Positions 36,480 through 48,840 of a stretch of DNA of 64,000 nucleotides are shown in pieces. This DNA comes from Alisma plantago-aquatica (taxonomy: Eukaryota > Streptophyta > Magnoliopsida > Alismatales > Alismataceae). A program made the position numbers and the translations under genes. The first letter of the stretch is position 1, and each line of letters begins with the position of its first letter. The stretch covers positions 1,621,907,211-1,621,971,210 of the forward strand of contig OY856409.1 of NCBI GenBank assembly GCA_963693085.1. The letters are read 5' to 3'. The notes beneath the pieces are model-generated. The model ran no database searches and was not told where the DNA came from. It saw nothing but the letters and a program-made list of their open reading frames with translations.

Positions 36480-37376
36480 ATGTTGCATCAACATCTCTCT
36501 ACAACCTTGGTGGGACAGCTCACTGTTGCTAGAGCTTCCACCAGCAAACCAAAGGAGTTCACCCTAACTAATTTTGTAAAGATGTAGCCATCATATTTCA
36601 AGGGGGAGAATGAGTCCAACATGGTGGAAAAAATTGATGACTGGGTGCTAGCCCTAGAATGCACCTTCGATGGCATGGTGTGTCCTCCTCACCAAAAGGT
36701 CCTCTTAGTAGCCTACGTCCTAGATGGGCCAGCTCGAACCTGGTGGAATGGAATTTCCCGTACAAGAGACACTATAGCTATGACCTGGGAACAGTTCCTC
36801 AAACTGTTCAGAGAGAAGTATATGTACCCAACTTACTTGAAGGAGGCTGAATTCTATAGCCTACGACAAGGAAACATGAGTGTCTCTGAATACATTCAGT
36901 GTTTCCTATTGCTTGAACGCTATGTTGTTGACCTTATAACGGAACAAAGTTCAACCATCTTCCTAGAAGACTCAATTATAATGTGGGTGGCAACCTTGTT
37001 CCCCAACTACCACTTACCTTTCAACAAATGGTGGACAAGGCCCTAGTCATTGAGTCTTACCCTGGCTTTCAGTCTCCCAGATCTAGTAGCAAAAACAAAT
37101 GGAAGAACTCTTGGGGATATCAAGGATGAGACAGATGCAACAAATGTTCCCAATCTCATCCACATGGGAAGTGCCCAGCAGGCAATGCTCCACCCCAAAG
37201 GGAGGATCGACTTGCACCAATCTGTCACGAGTGTGGCCAAGTTGGTCCTCTTTGACCAAATTGTCCTAAGCTTCAGTGAGGACAAGTCCCAGCCCAGCAG
37301 CCGCCTGAACATCAAAATCTGCCTCCACGGAACAACAACAACAATAATAACTAACATGGGCATCGACCGTCAGTAG
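36480..37376 (+). pseudogene. Gypsy gag (retrotrans_gag and zinc knuckle remains)
   Basis: The best-preserved part is 36621-37046, with WWNGISR and the conserved gag segment around MTWEQFLKLFREKYMYP. A frame from ATG 36480 has a stop at about 36586 just upstream. After 37046 the frame shifts. A degenerate CCHC knuckle (CHECGQVG, with a stop inside) lies near 37210. The ancestral product is the capsid protein that packages element RNA. Confidence 0.82.
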
Positions 37377-37399
37377 AGAGGCAGAACGGAAGGGTTTTT

Positions 37400-39410
37400 G
37401 CTGTAGATGCTGAGGAAGATGGTGAAGGCATTGAGGTCATAGAAGGTACTTTACACCTTTATATGTATCCAATTAAAGCACTTTTTTATTCTGGATCGTC
37501 ACATACCTTCATATCTACCCAATTTGCCTCTATGCGAGAAATATAATCTGAATTTATGGACCATGTGTTAGATGTCAAAACACCTAGTGGTAGAATCTGC
37601 TCCTCTTATCTCAAACTTCTTACCATGGACCTCTACATCTTGGGGAAGATGTTTCCTTCATACTTTATCTTACTCAACATGACGGCCTTTGACATTATCC
37701 TATGGATGGATTGGCTAAAGAAATATAAGGCAGCCCCATTCTGTCAAGAGTCGAAGGCTAGCTTGTTACACCTTGAAGAAGGAAGGATGTGTATGAAAGG
37801 TAGGAAGTGAGAAGAATGACAATTTATTATGAATGCCATCAAAGTTGAAACATCTTACAAGAGTGTAGGGCATACTTAGCATCTATAGTTCTAGATGCCA
37901 CACCTCCTACCCTCAACCATCTAGAAATGGTGAAGGATATCCCTATCATATTTCCAGAAGAGTTACCTGGGTTACCTCCAACTCGTGACGTATATTATCC
38001 ATCGAGCTTGCACCTAAAACTTCACCAATCTTGAAGTTACCTTACCGCTTAGCACCAGCTGAACTCGCTGAGCTCAAGAAGCAACTTTAAGAACTTCTAG
38101 ACATGGGTTTTATTTGCCCAAGTGTCTCACCTTGGGGATTCCCCGTCTTGTTTGTAAAGAAGAAGGATGGATCAATGCGGATGCATATGGACTACCTCAT
38201 GCTTAATTAATTCATAGTGAAGAATCGTTATCCACTACCACAAATCGACGATCTCTTTAACTAACTCAAGTCGGCCACTATATTCTCAAAGATGGGTTGT
38301 GAAGTGGCTATTATCAGATGTGGGTGAAGAATGAAGACATATCAAAGACAACCTTTAGAACTAGAGATGGGCATTATGAATTCTTGGTTATGCCTTTCGG
38401 GTTGACCAATGCCCCTACAACCTTTATGAACCTCATGAATTGAGTATTCTGTCCTTATCTCGATCGGTTCGTCGTGGTCTTCATCGATGATTTCTTGATA
38501 TATTCTGAGTCAGAAGAACATCATTGTGAATATATGAGACTGGCACTCAATACAATATGAGAAAATCAACTGTATGCAAAATTCGAAAAGTGTCTTCTGG
38601 ATCAAAGAAGTAATGCTCTTGGGTCATGTGATCTCTCCTGGACACATTGTCGGTGACCCTATAAAAGTAGAAGTTGTGACCAAATGGAAGGCTCCAAAGA
38701 ACCGATATGAAATCCATATTTTTACGCTCTAGTAGGTTACTACCAGAAGTTTATCATGAATTTCTCAGAATCAGCCCTCCCTATGACAAAGTTGACGAGA
38801 AAAGAAGCAATATTTTTTCAGACTCCCGAATGCGAGGATAACTTTCAAAAGTTGAAGGAAAGCTTGACATCTGCTCTTGTGATTGAATTACCTATTGAAG
38901 GCAAACCCTATGTTATTTCCACAGATGGATCTAAGCAAGGTTTAGGGTGTGCTCTAATGTAAGAAGGTAAAGTGATTTCCTATGCCTCCCTCTAGTTGAA
39001 GCCAACTGAAGAAAACTGGCCTACACATGATTTAGAGCTAGCAGCTATCGTACATGCTCTAAAAATCTGGTGACACTATATCTATGGAGTTAAGTGTGAG
39101 GTTTTTTCTGATCATAAAAGTTTAAAGTACCTCCCAATACAAAGATACCTGAATCCGAGACAATGTAGACGGATGGAGTACCTTAAGGACTACGACTTTA
39201 CCATCACATATCATCCCGGTAAAGCTAGCGTAGTTGCTTATGCCTTGAGTCAAAAAAGAACTAGAACTTGTACTACTATAACCAATTCTATATTGAAGAA
39301 CATGGAGTATGTCTCTTTCTGGCAACCACAACCTATGAAGATTCCAAACAAAGAAGCTACCAATACGTTATGTGTTCATATGGTTATCTTATCAATCACC
39401 CCAACCTAGA
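37400..39410 (+). pseudogene. Gypsy protease, reverse transcriptase and RNase H, broken
   Basis: A retropepsin-like region at about 37460-37800 reads LFYSGSSHTF where the family has Asp-Ser-Gly, so the catalytic Asp is replaced by Tyr. Reverse transcriptase follows at about 37930-38730 in pieces ([27 protein letters not shown] with the catalytic Asp pair at about 38485). RNase H is at 38756-39240 ([21 protein letters not shown]). At least eight stops and several shifts separate the pieces. Order and motifs are those of Ty3/gypsy pol. Confidence 0.88.
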
Positions 39411-39589
39411 TTTTGGATATTTTTGCTGCCCAGTTAGAAAGTCCTGAGTTAGAAGAGATGAAGATTCTAACCATGAATCCACAATCTGATTTCTCCATTG
39501 GAGTATATGGTGCTCTTCACTTTTGACAAAGATTGTGGCTTCCTGAGGTTAGCGATCTGTGATAGAAAGTTCTGAGTGAAGCTCATGAG

Positions 39590-40830
39590 TCTAAGTACAC
39601 AATTCACCCTGGCACGACCAAGATGTACAAGGACCTACAATTCTATTTCTGGTTGAAGAATATGAAGAAGGATATAGCTCTATATGTGTCAAGATGCTTG
39701 ACTTGTCAACAAGTTAAGATAGAACATCAACGACCGATGGTCTTCTCCATCTACTTGAGATTCTAGAATGGAAACGGGAGAATATAACTATGTATTTTGT
39801 CACATTTTTTCTAAGATCAGGAAAGGTTGTGATGTTGTGTCGGCAGTAATCAATCACCTGACCAAGTCTGCCCACTTTCTGCCTTTAAAATCCAACTATG
39901 AAGTTGAGGATATGGCACAATTATACATGGAGTGGATAGTTCACCTGCATGGTGTACCCAAAGTGATCGTATATGATCGTGACACAAAGTTCACCTCTCG
40001 ACTATGGACTCGAATTCAAGAAGTGATGGGAACATAACTACATTTCAGTACTGCTTACCACCCACTAACAGATGGCCAGTCTGAAAGAACTGTACAGATT
40101 CTGGAGGATCTGCTTTATGCTTGTGTTATGGACTGGGGAGGTGCATGGGATAAATATTTACCATTGGCTGAGTTTGTGTTCAATAATAGCAACCAAGCTA
40201 GCATTGGGATGCCTCCGTAGAAGCCTTGTATGGTAGGCCTTATCATTCCCCGTTGCATTGGGATGACATAGGAGAACACATACTAGTGAAGAGTGATAAC
40301 ATGTAAATGATGATAGAGAAATTTTAGTTCATTAAGAAGTGTATCAAAGTTGTACCAGACCGACATATAATGTATGCTGACAAGAATAGATCTGATGTAA
40401 GCTTCTTAGTAGGAGGCCATGTGTTCCTAAAAGCCAAGCCTATACGCTCTATTGCCCGATCTAAAGTCAAAGGAAATCTTAGTCCTCATTAAGTGGGGCC
40501 TTTTGAAATCTTGGCTAAGATAGGATAGTGTGCATACCATCTGGGTCTTCCTCCTACTTACAACAAGATCCATAATGTATTTCATCTCTCAGTGCTGAGG
40601 AAGTACGCGAAAGATCCTTCTCATGTACTCATGATAGAACCTTTGGAGATTTGTGAGAATCTGGCCTACGAGGAGTTACCTATGAAGATCATTAACACCT
40701 GAGTTAAACAACTGAAGAATAAAGAGATTGAAGTAGTGAAAGTCTTATTGAAGTATCATGGGTTAGAAGAATCAACTTGGGAACTAAAAGACGAGATGCT
40801 ACACACTCACCCTTCCCTTTTTGTTTGAGA
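39590..40830 (+). pseudogene. Gypsy integrase and chromodomain-like C-terminus, broken
   Basis: The zinc-binding part keeps HPGTTKMYKDL and CLTCQQVK. The core keeps a segment from SAVINHLTKSAHFLPL to VIVYDRDTKFTS, then after a stop AYHPLTDGQSERTVQ at about 40050. The C-terminus at about 40560-40828 ends in HGLEESTWELKDEML-type sequence, the chromodomain-like tail used by chromoviruses for target choice. A purine-rich tract, AACGGGTGGAG, lies just before the 3' LTR. Confidence 0.86.
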
Positions 40831-40865
40831 TTTTGAGGACAAAATCCTTTTAACGGGTGGAGTGT

Positions 40866-42021
40866 TGTAACGAACTGAATCTCAATGTACTTGAAATTTC
40901 ATCCCGTTCATAAAGATATGCTATTTTCTATATCAATTAGTCCTTAATGTTGATTTTGTGAAAATTGAATGACTTGGTGTAAATATGCATGCAAACATAA
41001 GAGGTTAGTGCACAATTACCTCAATTAATATGTTATCAAGAGTTATGATTGCAAAATATCCATAAAAATGTAATGATTATTAAATAAAGTTAGCAAAAAA
41101 ACATAATAAAAATAAAAGTAGTTGATGAGTATCATATTCACCTCACACTGCCTCTATCCTCATAAAAAGGTAAATAAAGCATGAAAAAGAGAATAATAAG
41201 TTAATTGATGACATTTGAATTAATGGGGGGACTACCTCATATTTTTGTTCAAAATATTAATTGAAAATCTTTTTCAACTTAACTCAATTTTCATATACAT
41301 TAATAAACACATTAATGATCAATATGGTGGTTAAGAGACAAAATGCAAATAAAAATGAGGTTTAAAGACATAAAAATATTTTAGACATTAATGTAGACCT
41401 ATGGTTCAAATTTGAGATTAATTGGCCAAGGTTTGATGCCTGAAATCGATTTTAAATGAATTGACTAAGGTTTTATTAAGATATTAATACAATTTCATTT
41501 ATATCGCACATTTAACCTATAGTCACTGCATTAATCATGTCACACATGGCATTTACTTAACCCAGTCGATACACATGAGATGTGGATTGTAGATCCATGA
41601 TCCGAAGGCTCCGACCTCATCTTCTAGCTCCAGTCGTTACGCGGTTGGGAGTAGATTTACGAGACTTTGAGAATCAGTCCTCTATCCCTCCAAATCTAAC
41701 CATTCTACCCTATTTTCTCGCCATCAAGTCCATCATTTTTCCTTGCTCATTTAGAGCCATTACTCGCCTGCTAAATCCCTTGGACAACAAAACACCCTAG
41801 TTACCGGATGAAGCCTCCTCACTGCCAACTCGTCTAGGCCAAGAGTCACCAACACACCTATAAATACCCACACCAATGGCATCGCCAAAGCATGAGCAAT
41901 CAAACCTTGCCCTCAATTTGGCCAGAGCTTCTCCCTACATCCACCAACATAGTGATCTCCTCCCTGAGCCCTCATGGACTCTTGATGGTGTCAATGTGCG
42001 AATTGTAGACTCAGGTGAGCA

Positions 42022-42092
<71 letters not shown>

Positions 42093-42691
42093 TATATATA
42101 TATATATTCAGGTGCTTGGGAATGTGTAAATTCTCCCTCACCTAGAGGTTGAGATTAGGTAGGTTCCTCAGCTCTATATTAGCTTAATGTAGTCATATTA
42201 AATCATGAATGCAAATTTTACTATCATTTAAAGTGACCGAATTTGTATACTTGCCTCATACTTTTAAAATCTCTTAGTTTGTGAACCTTTACTTTGCCAT
42301 TTTTTCTTACTATTAAATGTCCTTACTCCTTAATTGACATATATTTTTATCTCAGCTTGTTGGGTGACCCCAACCACCTAGAGCCAGGACAAGGGACAGG
42401 ATCAGAACAAGGAGTAGCTAATCAGGAGTAAGACTACCAAGATGACTAGACTACTATTGTTAGATCATGTAACCTACTTTCTAGTTTCTTTTTCAAACAT
42501 TTGAAATAAAGTTATGTAATAGCAAAAATTTTCTTCCATTGATACTATTGACAATTTTTTTTTGTTTGGTCCATGCTTATTTAAATGGAATTATTATGCA
42601 TGCATCCCTCATCTTTGAAATTTTTATAAAAAGATGGATGTTGTGTATTTTCTGTTAGATTTTAGTAAGGAGGTGATCTCGCCTCTTTACA
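40866..42691 (+). repeat. Gypsy 3' LTR with internal deletion
   Basis: A 1,826-bp LTR collinear with the 5' LTR except for loss of about 1 kb. An AT microsatellite (42023-42108) sits exactly at the join. It ends CTCTTTACA, then the target copy CTGTC. Confidence 0.88.
42023..42108. repeat. (TA)n microsatellite
   Basis: About 85 bp of nearly pure TA. It encodes the artificial Ile-Tyr runs in the frames at 41876-42145 and 41935-42141, which are not genes. The 5' LTR has only a short TATATATA at the corresponding right-hand break point (about 35513). Confidence 0.97.
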
Positions 42692-42759
42692 CTGTCGAAC
42701 ATCATTTCAATCGAGAGGTCATCTATCAGAAACAATTATCCATTCTCAATTAATTTAAA

Positions 42760-43870
42760 TCAAATTATGAGAAAAATATTGAGATCATTTTGCTCATCAA
42801 CCTTTATAAGTGAATCAACAATATTATCCAATTTTATTTTCTTATTCTTATAATTTTCCACTCTATCCAAGGTGATTTCATTAAGTTTCGTAAGCCCATT
42901 TTTGGATAAAATACAAATAAATACATCACTACCAATAATTTGTGTACTTTCTTTTTCATGTGCATCTTTTTTAGTGATAGGGCATACATAATGTCTTAAC
43001 TTTCTAAATGCAAAATATGTCACATGATTAATGGAGATGGAAAGATAGGCATTTAATTTATCAAAGATAGGATTCCTCTTTTTCTTTCTTTCATAGTGTT
43101 TTGGAATGTATCGAAGACCATCATTGTGAAAATGCAACATATTTCTACTATTAGAATTTTGTTCTAATGTCAACATTAAATTTTCATTTTCTTTAATAAA
43201 AATCAAATATTGGTTAGAAAGATCTTTTTCAATCATAGAAGATTTATTATTTAAGACTTTTTCAATCATAAAAATAATATTATCTTTTGATACAGTAGTA
43301 AGAGACACCTCATCATCACTATTTTTTCCTTCATCTTCATCATGTGCATATGCGTCTATATGTGCTCTTTCTTCTTCATTATTACCTTCTTCATGTTGGT
43401 CAAGTAGGCATTTGACTACATAGTTGCATTCTGCATCTTTACTTTCTTCACTTATGTACTTCTCTAAGGCACTCAAATTATTTTTTATAGAAGAAAAGCT
43501 AGCATATATGTCAGAAATAGTTTCATTTCATTGCATATGAAATATATTATTACTCTTGACTAGAAAGGTACCTTCATGTGTAACTGAAAGTATTCTCCAC
43601 ATATCATATGTGGTTTTCACAAGAGGATATATTATCAATTTTTTTAAGAGATAAATGTGATTATAAGATACTTACATCTTTAGCATTTAGTGTAGCTTTT
43701 ATTACTATTGGCTAGTCTCATTTCTCAAATTATGCTGTAGGAGTTTCATAAGGGTGGACGACCATATTCTAAAGATTTGCATCAATACCTTGAATATATA
43801 AATGCATATATTTCTTCTATTGCTTGTAGTTGGATCCATCAAGGATGATTGGTAGCTCTCCATCACTGAG
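42760..43870 (-). pseudogene. Copia-type gag (UBN2-like), degenerate
   Basis: From about 43870 leftward the frame resembles copia gag: a segment like ILDGSNYK.WKKYMHLYIQG with LW..VVHPYETPTA, then several stops. An open frame of 238 codons (43476-42760) follows, with acidic coiled-coil-like sequence, FHNDGLRYIPKH and a knuckle-like remnant, RKLRHYVCP. It lies directly downstream of the primer site, as gag should. No pol follows. I read it as gag of the interrupted copia element and not as a host gene. Confidence 0.7.
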
Positions 43871-43927
43871 GTTGCTAGTCACATCGTCCTATATTTCTCC
43901 AAGACTTGTAAGGGCTCCTTGAATACC

Positions 43928-43940
43928 TACTCTGATACCA
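43928..43940 (-). other. Copia primer-binding site
   Basis: The minus strand reads TGGTATCAGAGTA directly inside the right LTR, matching the initiator Met-tRNA site of plant copia elements with a change at its end. Confidence 0.82.
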
Positions 43941-44030
43941 AATGAAAGATCTAGCAGTGGTAAATAGAGTCTTTGTAATAATTTTAAATAAATTTAAAGT
44001 GCAATAGAAATAAAAGAGACAATCACAGAG

Positions 44031-47000
44031 ATTCTCTACGCCGAGATCAAGGCATTGACAAAAGAGGTGGAGGATAATCTGAGAAAAAGGACTATGGATC
44101 AGAATACCGATCAAGGAGTGGAGGTTCTCTGGTCACCCCCTCCTAATGGTATAACACAGGTATGCGTGGATGCTGCTGTGAACCAACATCAGAATACAAC
44201 CAGTTGCAGCCATGTATTCAGAGAAAGCATGGGCCACTAGATCTATGAAGGAGCCAAGAAGACATGAGGTATTGACCCTATGTAGGGGGAATTTCAAGCA
44301 ATTATGATGGGGCTGAACCGGGCTCAATAGTGGCCATCAATAAACTCGAGCTCAAGATAGATTCTGTGGCAACACATCCCACTATCACACAGACAGCGAG
44401 GTGTTACGCGAAAATGTGCAGAAATCACCATAACCACAGATTATCAAAAACACAGGTTAATTAAAACCGATTGCGGAAAGCGGATAAACTGAGAAGCTAT
44501 TACATCTGAGTCCTCATCCTACAAGTTAAACAGGTTACATAAACATATACAAGATCTGATATGTGTCCATAGCTTAAAGGAACATCTGTCTAACCATTAC
44601 ATGAGTTCATCACTTGTTTAAACATAGAGGCCCACATTCGGCCAGCAGTAGGATATACAAAACATCAACAACTACACATCGTAAAACAACGTCAAAACAC
44701 CTCCAAGTACCTGAGAGTACAGGGATGACTCTAGACTCTACACCAAAACAACAGCATATCCATCTCTTGCCTTCTACTTCTCGTCTGGCTACTCGGTCGC
44801 AACTCCGTGACCACCACCACGTCTAGCGCGAACACCTGAAAACCAGTGGGGTGAGACAATCGAACATTGTCCTAGTGAGAAACATAACTCCCTGCCGAAA
44901 CTATAAAACCAGAAGGATAAAGCAACAACAGAAGATAAACAGTAAAACGTAGAATAATAACAGTCTATACCGCAAGGCTATTCGTACCATCAAGCTTACC
45001 AGGCTGTATGGAAGATATATCATCAACTATCTCTTTATGGAACATAAGATTATAAGATCTTATTGCATAACATGAGGAACATATAAGTAACTGTAAGTAT
45101 AACAAAGGTAACTGCACAAGCAAGGCCTCAACCAATGTTCCGTGTTTTGCCTTAATCAATAAATGTTATACGGCTGAATTACATATTTTATGCCCTGAGG
45201 AAGTGAACCGTACCGTTCAAATCCAACCTTCGGCTGCGAAGCCCATAATCGATGCCATACAAGGTCAATGGAAGAGCCGAACTCCATGACCTTTCCCCTC
45301 GTGGTCAGTGCATGAGAACCATAGCAGGACCGTAGTCTCATGCTCGAGTGGCCTCAGCCACAGGGTCAGCTCCACATACTACCCTTCCTCTAGCTTGCCT
45401 CAGTACAGGTCACGATGCTAGTATATCTGAGCCACGGGCCAGTTCACCGTGCTCTGAGTCATGAACGCATTCATTCTCTTCATATCACATATCCGGAGCC
45501 ATGGGCTTGTTCACCATGCTCGTCACATATCCCGAGTCTACAACCAAAGTTGCACTCTTACCTCCTCACTTTAGGCTAGGAGAAACCTTGCATACTCAAC
45601 AATATGTGCTCCAGGTTAACCCGTAGGAGAACCCGTTTCACCATCACCAACTCCTGACGATGATGGATCTATGGCCAGGGCAAACTACATGATATATTCC
45701 ACTGTGATTAATTAGTATCTTTTATATGGATTGCAAGATTCAACCAAGTTGTATAACATGCAACTATAATAGGAAATAAACAACATAAAGGTCAGCATGA
45801 TCATCCTAATCCATCACAAGAATCCAACACATACCATGGGATTTCAGTCCTTCATCATTTATTGCCACTGCCTCTCAAGGTTTCACCATCATCATGGGAT
45901 AGCTATTCCAAGTACCGTTTTGCCAAACACATCATACATGTTATCTCATCATCAAGAGTAACTATTCAAGCACTGTTACTCATCATATATTCCTTATAGC
46001 CTTTTACTTGGCTAATCATCACCTGCATGGTTAGTGTATTCAATAATTGTAGGCTTTTACAAAAGATCATGCTTATCAATATAGGGTGACATTAAAGATT
46101 CTATACTTTATCAATCTTATGATCATATGCATAAGACACATCATTAAACAAACCATTTTATATGCTTATCATTATCTCAGCATTATACAGATAGTCAAGG
46201 TGGTCCCATTTATATGTGTAGCCATGCTAAGTTAATAGGACAAACATTACCATAATAGATACCATTAAGCATGCAAGGAGTCACCATCGTGCTAAATAAG
46301 GACATATACAACAAATCTACTTTCCATGATGAGAGGGACCATCACTAGAGGTTGTAACGGTCAGCATGCCCTCATCTATAGGTGATACCGGGCAACACAT
46401 GACGCTCACCTCATTTCGGCTGACACAAGAAGGGCACATGCAACGCTGCGTTACATACCAAGTGCAACAGCATCCAAGCGTGTGACTGAGAAACGGCAGA
46501 AGGTGCAACGGTGCGTCATGTGTCGTGTACTAAGGCCTATCGGGAAACGGCCAGAGGCCTGCCGTGCATCTCGGTATGACGGGCGACAGGGTGTCATGCA
46601 ATGCCCGTTAGGGCTGTCGGCCGACACAGAGCCAGCACGACGCCCGTCAAAACACACAACGATACTAAACCCCCAATCTAAAACATGTATGCAACAAGAA
46701 CGATGTTCTATAAACGATATCATCCAGAAGTGTTACTCAACCAACCAACCAACAGGGAGCTATCGTGCACTAACTAAACCAGGGCCTGACGGCCGTCACA
46801 GGGTAGAGTGGTGTGACGCCTATCACAGAGACAAGGTATCACCCACCACCAGCAAAGCATATCACCTGAAGGTCTAGGTCAAGAGGGTTGTCAGGCAGCA
46901 CCTCCCCAAGACCATAACGTCCAAGGTACCATGCACAAGATCATCATCTACCTCGAGCACAAGAGCACCCAAAACCCTAATGGGTCAAGAAGATGGCTCA

Positions 47001-48466
47001 CCTCAATCGACTAAGAAAGAGGGGTTTTGCACATCATCTATCACCAAACAGCGACAAGCGAAAACCCTAGAAAGAGTCACCACTATTACCAAGCTCACCC
47101 TTCTAGTCCATGGTGAGAGGAGAGTATTGCTCAAGCAACTAGAACACAAGCTCACCTCAATCGACTAGGAAAGAGGGGTGTTGCTCATGAAAAAAGGAGC
47201 TCAAGCTCACTCCTCTAGACCAAAGAGAGAAAGGAGTATTGCCCACCAAGAAACCCTAAACCCTAGGTTCGGCCAACATGGATACTTAAGCAAGATACTA
47301 ATCTAACAACATATAAGCAAGATCATAGAAGGAGATAGAGTAGTTAGGGTTAGGAGTTATGTAACCCGCCTTAAGCAAGCTCCAAGCTCCTAGATCCAAG
47401 CACCACCAAGCAAGGAAGAACAAGACTCCAAGGCTATCGGCCACCAGGCTTGCTCCTCCAAGGGGTATCGGCCACCAACTTGCAAAGGAGGTGGGGTGTC
47501 GTGCACACCAAGGTGGAGAAGAAACTAAAGAACCAAAGGAACTCCTAGCAAAGGAAAGGAAACTCCTATATAGAAGGAAAGGGAGGAGAAAACAAGGTAG
47601 AACTAAGCAAGGTGTCGTCCACCTAGGGACACTTGTCCTAGTGCATGAGCTACTACTCTAGCAAGCCCTAAACACATGTCCAAGGTCATTTCTACATGCA
47701 AGCATCATGCACCAAGTGTCCACTAGTGGTGACACAAACGAGGTCAAAGCTTGGTCAAAGACTCTAGGGCGACACACCTCCATGGTTGGCTGACACACCT
47801 CCATGGTTGGCCGATACACTCCTCTCTTGCCCGATACAAGGCTCAACCAAACCAAAGAAGGGCGCCTCAAGGCCCAACAAGCTCAACCAAGCTCAACAGA
47901 ACTTTAGGCAACGAGCCCAAACCTTCCTCTCTAAACTAGAGGAAGCAAAGAGAGAGAGGAACACCTCACAAGGTGACAAACTTGCCCACAAAACCCTAGA
48001 CTTGGGTTATTTGCAAGTAGCACCTCCAACTCTCAACAAAGCACAACCAAACCCTAATCACCACTAAAGGTGATTAGCAAGCACCAAAGCATCAAGGTTA
48101 AGCAAAGCAAATAGGGTAAACCCTATACGAAGGTCAGGGTCCTTATAGATTCCAACACTACGGTTGAGTTCATCTTGTACAAGAAACATGTCCCCCCAAA
48201 ATACAAGTTGTTGGTCAAGAAAATAAAGGGCATTATAGCTATGCTTCAGCAAGTGTCGATTGAACACACCAAAAGAAATGGGAACAAGATAGCTGATAAA
48301 ATGGCTAAGTGGTTTCTAAAAATACTCGAGGACCAGCTTTAGTGGCATCAATGTCTGAGGGAACCAAGAAGGGAGTATGAAGCTGATATGAGTAATGTAA
48401 TTGTAAGGGGTCAAACCCAAACATTGTCGTATCATGAATAAAATGTGATGGTTGATGCAAAAAAAA
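44031..48466 (+). mobile_element. 5'-truncated LINE (ORF2 RNase H end), split by a solo LTR
   Basis: The tail AAAAAAAA ends at 48466. An imperfect target duplication flanks it (44016-44030 GAGACAATCACAGAG; 48467-48482 GAAACAATCACAAGAG). Coding sequence begins in frame with WSPPPNG then VDAAV near 44135-44185, typical of the RNase H domain at the end of plant L1 ORF2. It resumes after the solo LTR with TKRNGNKIADKMAKW at about 48270-48310. Only about 650 bp of LINE remain, about 335 bp before the solo LTR and 315 bp after it. Truncation at the 5' end is normal for LINE insertions. Confidence 0.88.
44365..48147 (-). repeat. Solo LTR of a gypsy-type element
   Basis: Flanked by the perfect 5-bp duplication GATTC (44360-44364 and 48148-48152). 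Left end TGTGGC, right end CTTATA (expected TTACA, one change). Landmarks are collinear with the LTR at 55472-60815: GGGGTGA-ACAAT with CCTAGTGAGAAACATAACTC (about 44850-44895), ATACGGCTGAATTACAT with ATGCCCTGAGGA (about 45168-45200), and AGGTCAGGG at the right end. Removing it with one GATTC brings the two LINE parts into one frame. It has no interior, so it formed by recombination between two LTRs. Frames inside are not genes. Confidence 0.9.
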
Positions 48467-48624
48467 GAAACAATCACAAGAGAGAGAAGAATTTAGAGTA
48501 GTTCCATCTACGACGTTATTCAACTACCTAGTTGTTTCCAAGTAGGATTTAAAACAAATATTTTTATTAATTTATCGATGAGGACAAATTGCAAAATGAT
48601 TGCTGCAACTAAACACTCTTCTTT

Positions 48625-48840
48625 ACCGGCCATGAAAGAGCACCACCAAATCTCTTCTTATATAGACACACCGAAAGATGAGGAAGAGCACCATCACACC
48701 TCTTCTTTTATAGAAAAACCAAGGGACGGGGAAGAGCAACAACACATCTCTTCTTTTATGGACGCACCAAGGGCCGAGGAAGAGAACCACCACACATCTT
48801 CTTTTCGGGCACACTGAGGGCCGAGGAAGAGCACCACCAA
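48625..48840. repeat. 48-bp minisatellite in the right copia LTR
   Basis: About five copies of the unit seen at 29870-30080, with more units and different variants than the left LTR. It is open in both directions as an artefact of the 48-bp period. Confidence 0.85.

Larger units (their letters stand above)
33280..42691 (+). mobile_element. Ty3/gypsy chromovirus-type element, complete ends, decayed
   Basis: Two LTRs share the start TGTAA(T/C)GAACTGA and the end CTCTTTA(A/C)A. Flanking pentamers are CGGTC and CTGTC, a 5-bp duplication with one change. Between them come a tRNA-iMet primer site, gag, protease, reverse transcriptase, RNase H, integrase and a chromodomain-like C-terminus, in the order of Tekay/Del-type chromoviruses. 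Frames are shattered by stops and shifts. The element is inserted in the copia interior. By eye the first 200 bases of the LTRs differ by about 8 percent, indicating an old insertion. Confidence 0.92.

Noticed and set aside
41876..42145. Ile-Tyr repeat protein
   Set aside because: Translation of a TA microsatellite.
42760..43476. Host nuclear or coiled-coil protein of 238 codons
   Set aside because: It lies just downstream of a copia primer site and continues degenerate gag-like sequence; element gag is the simpler reading.
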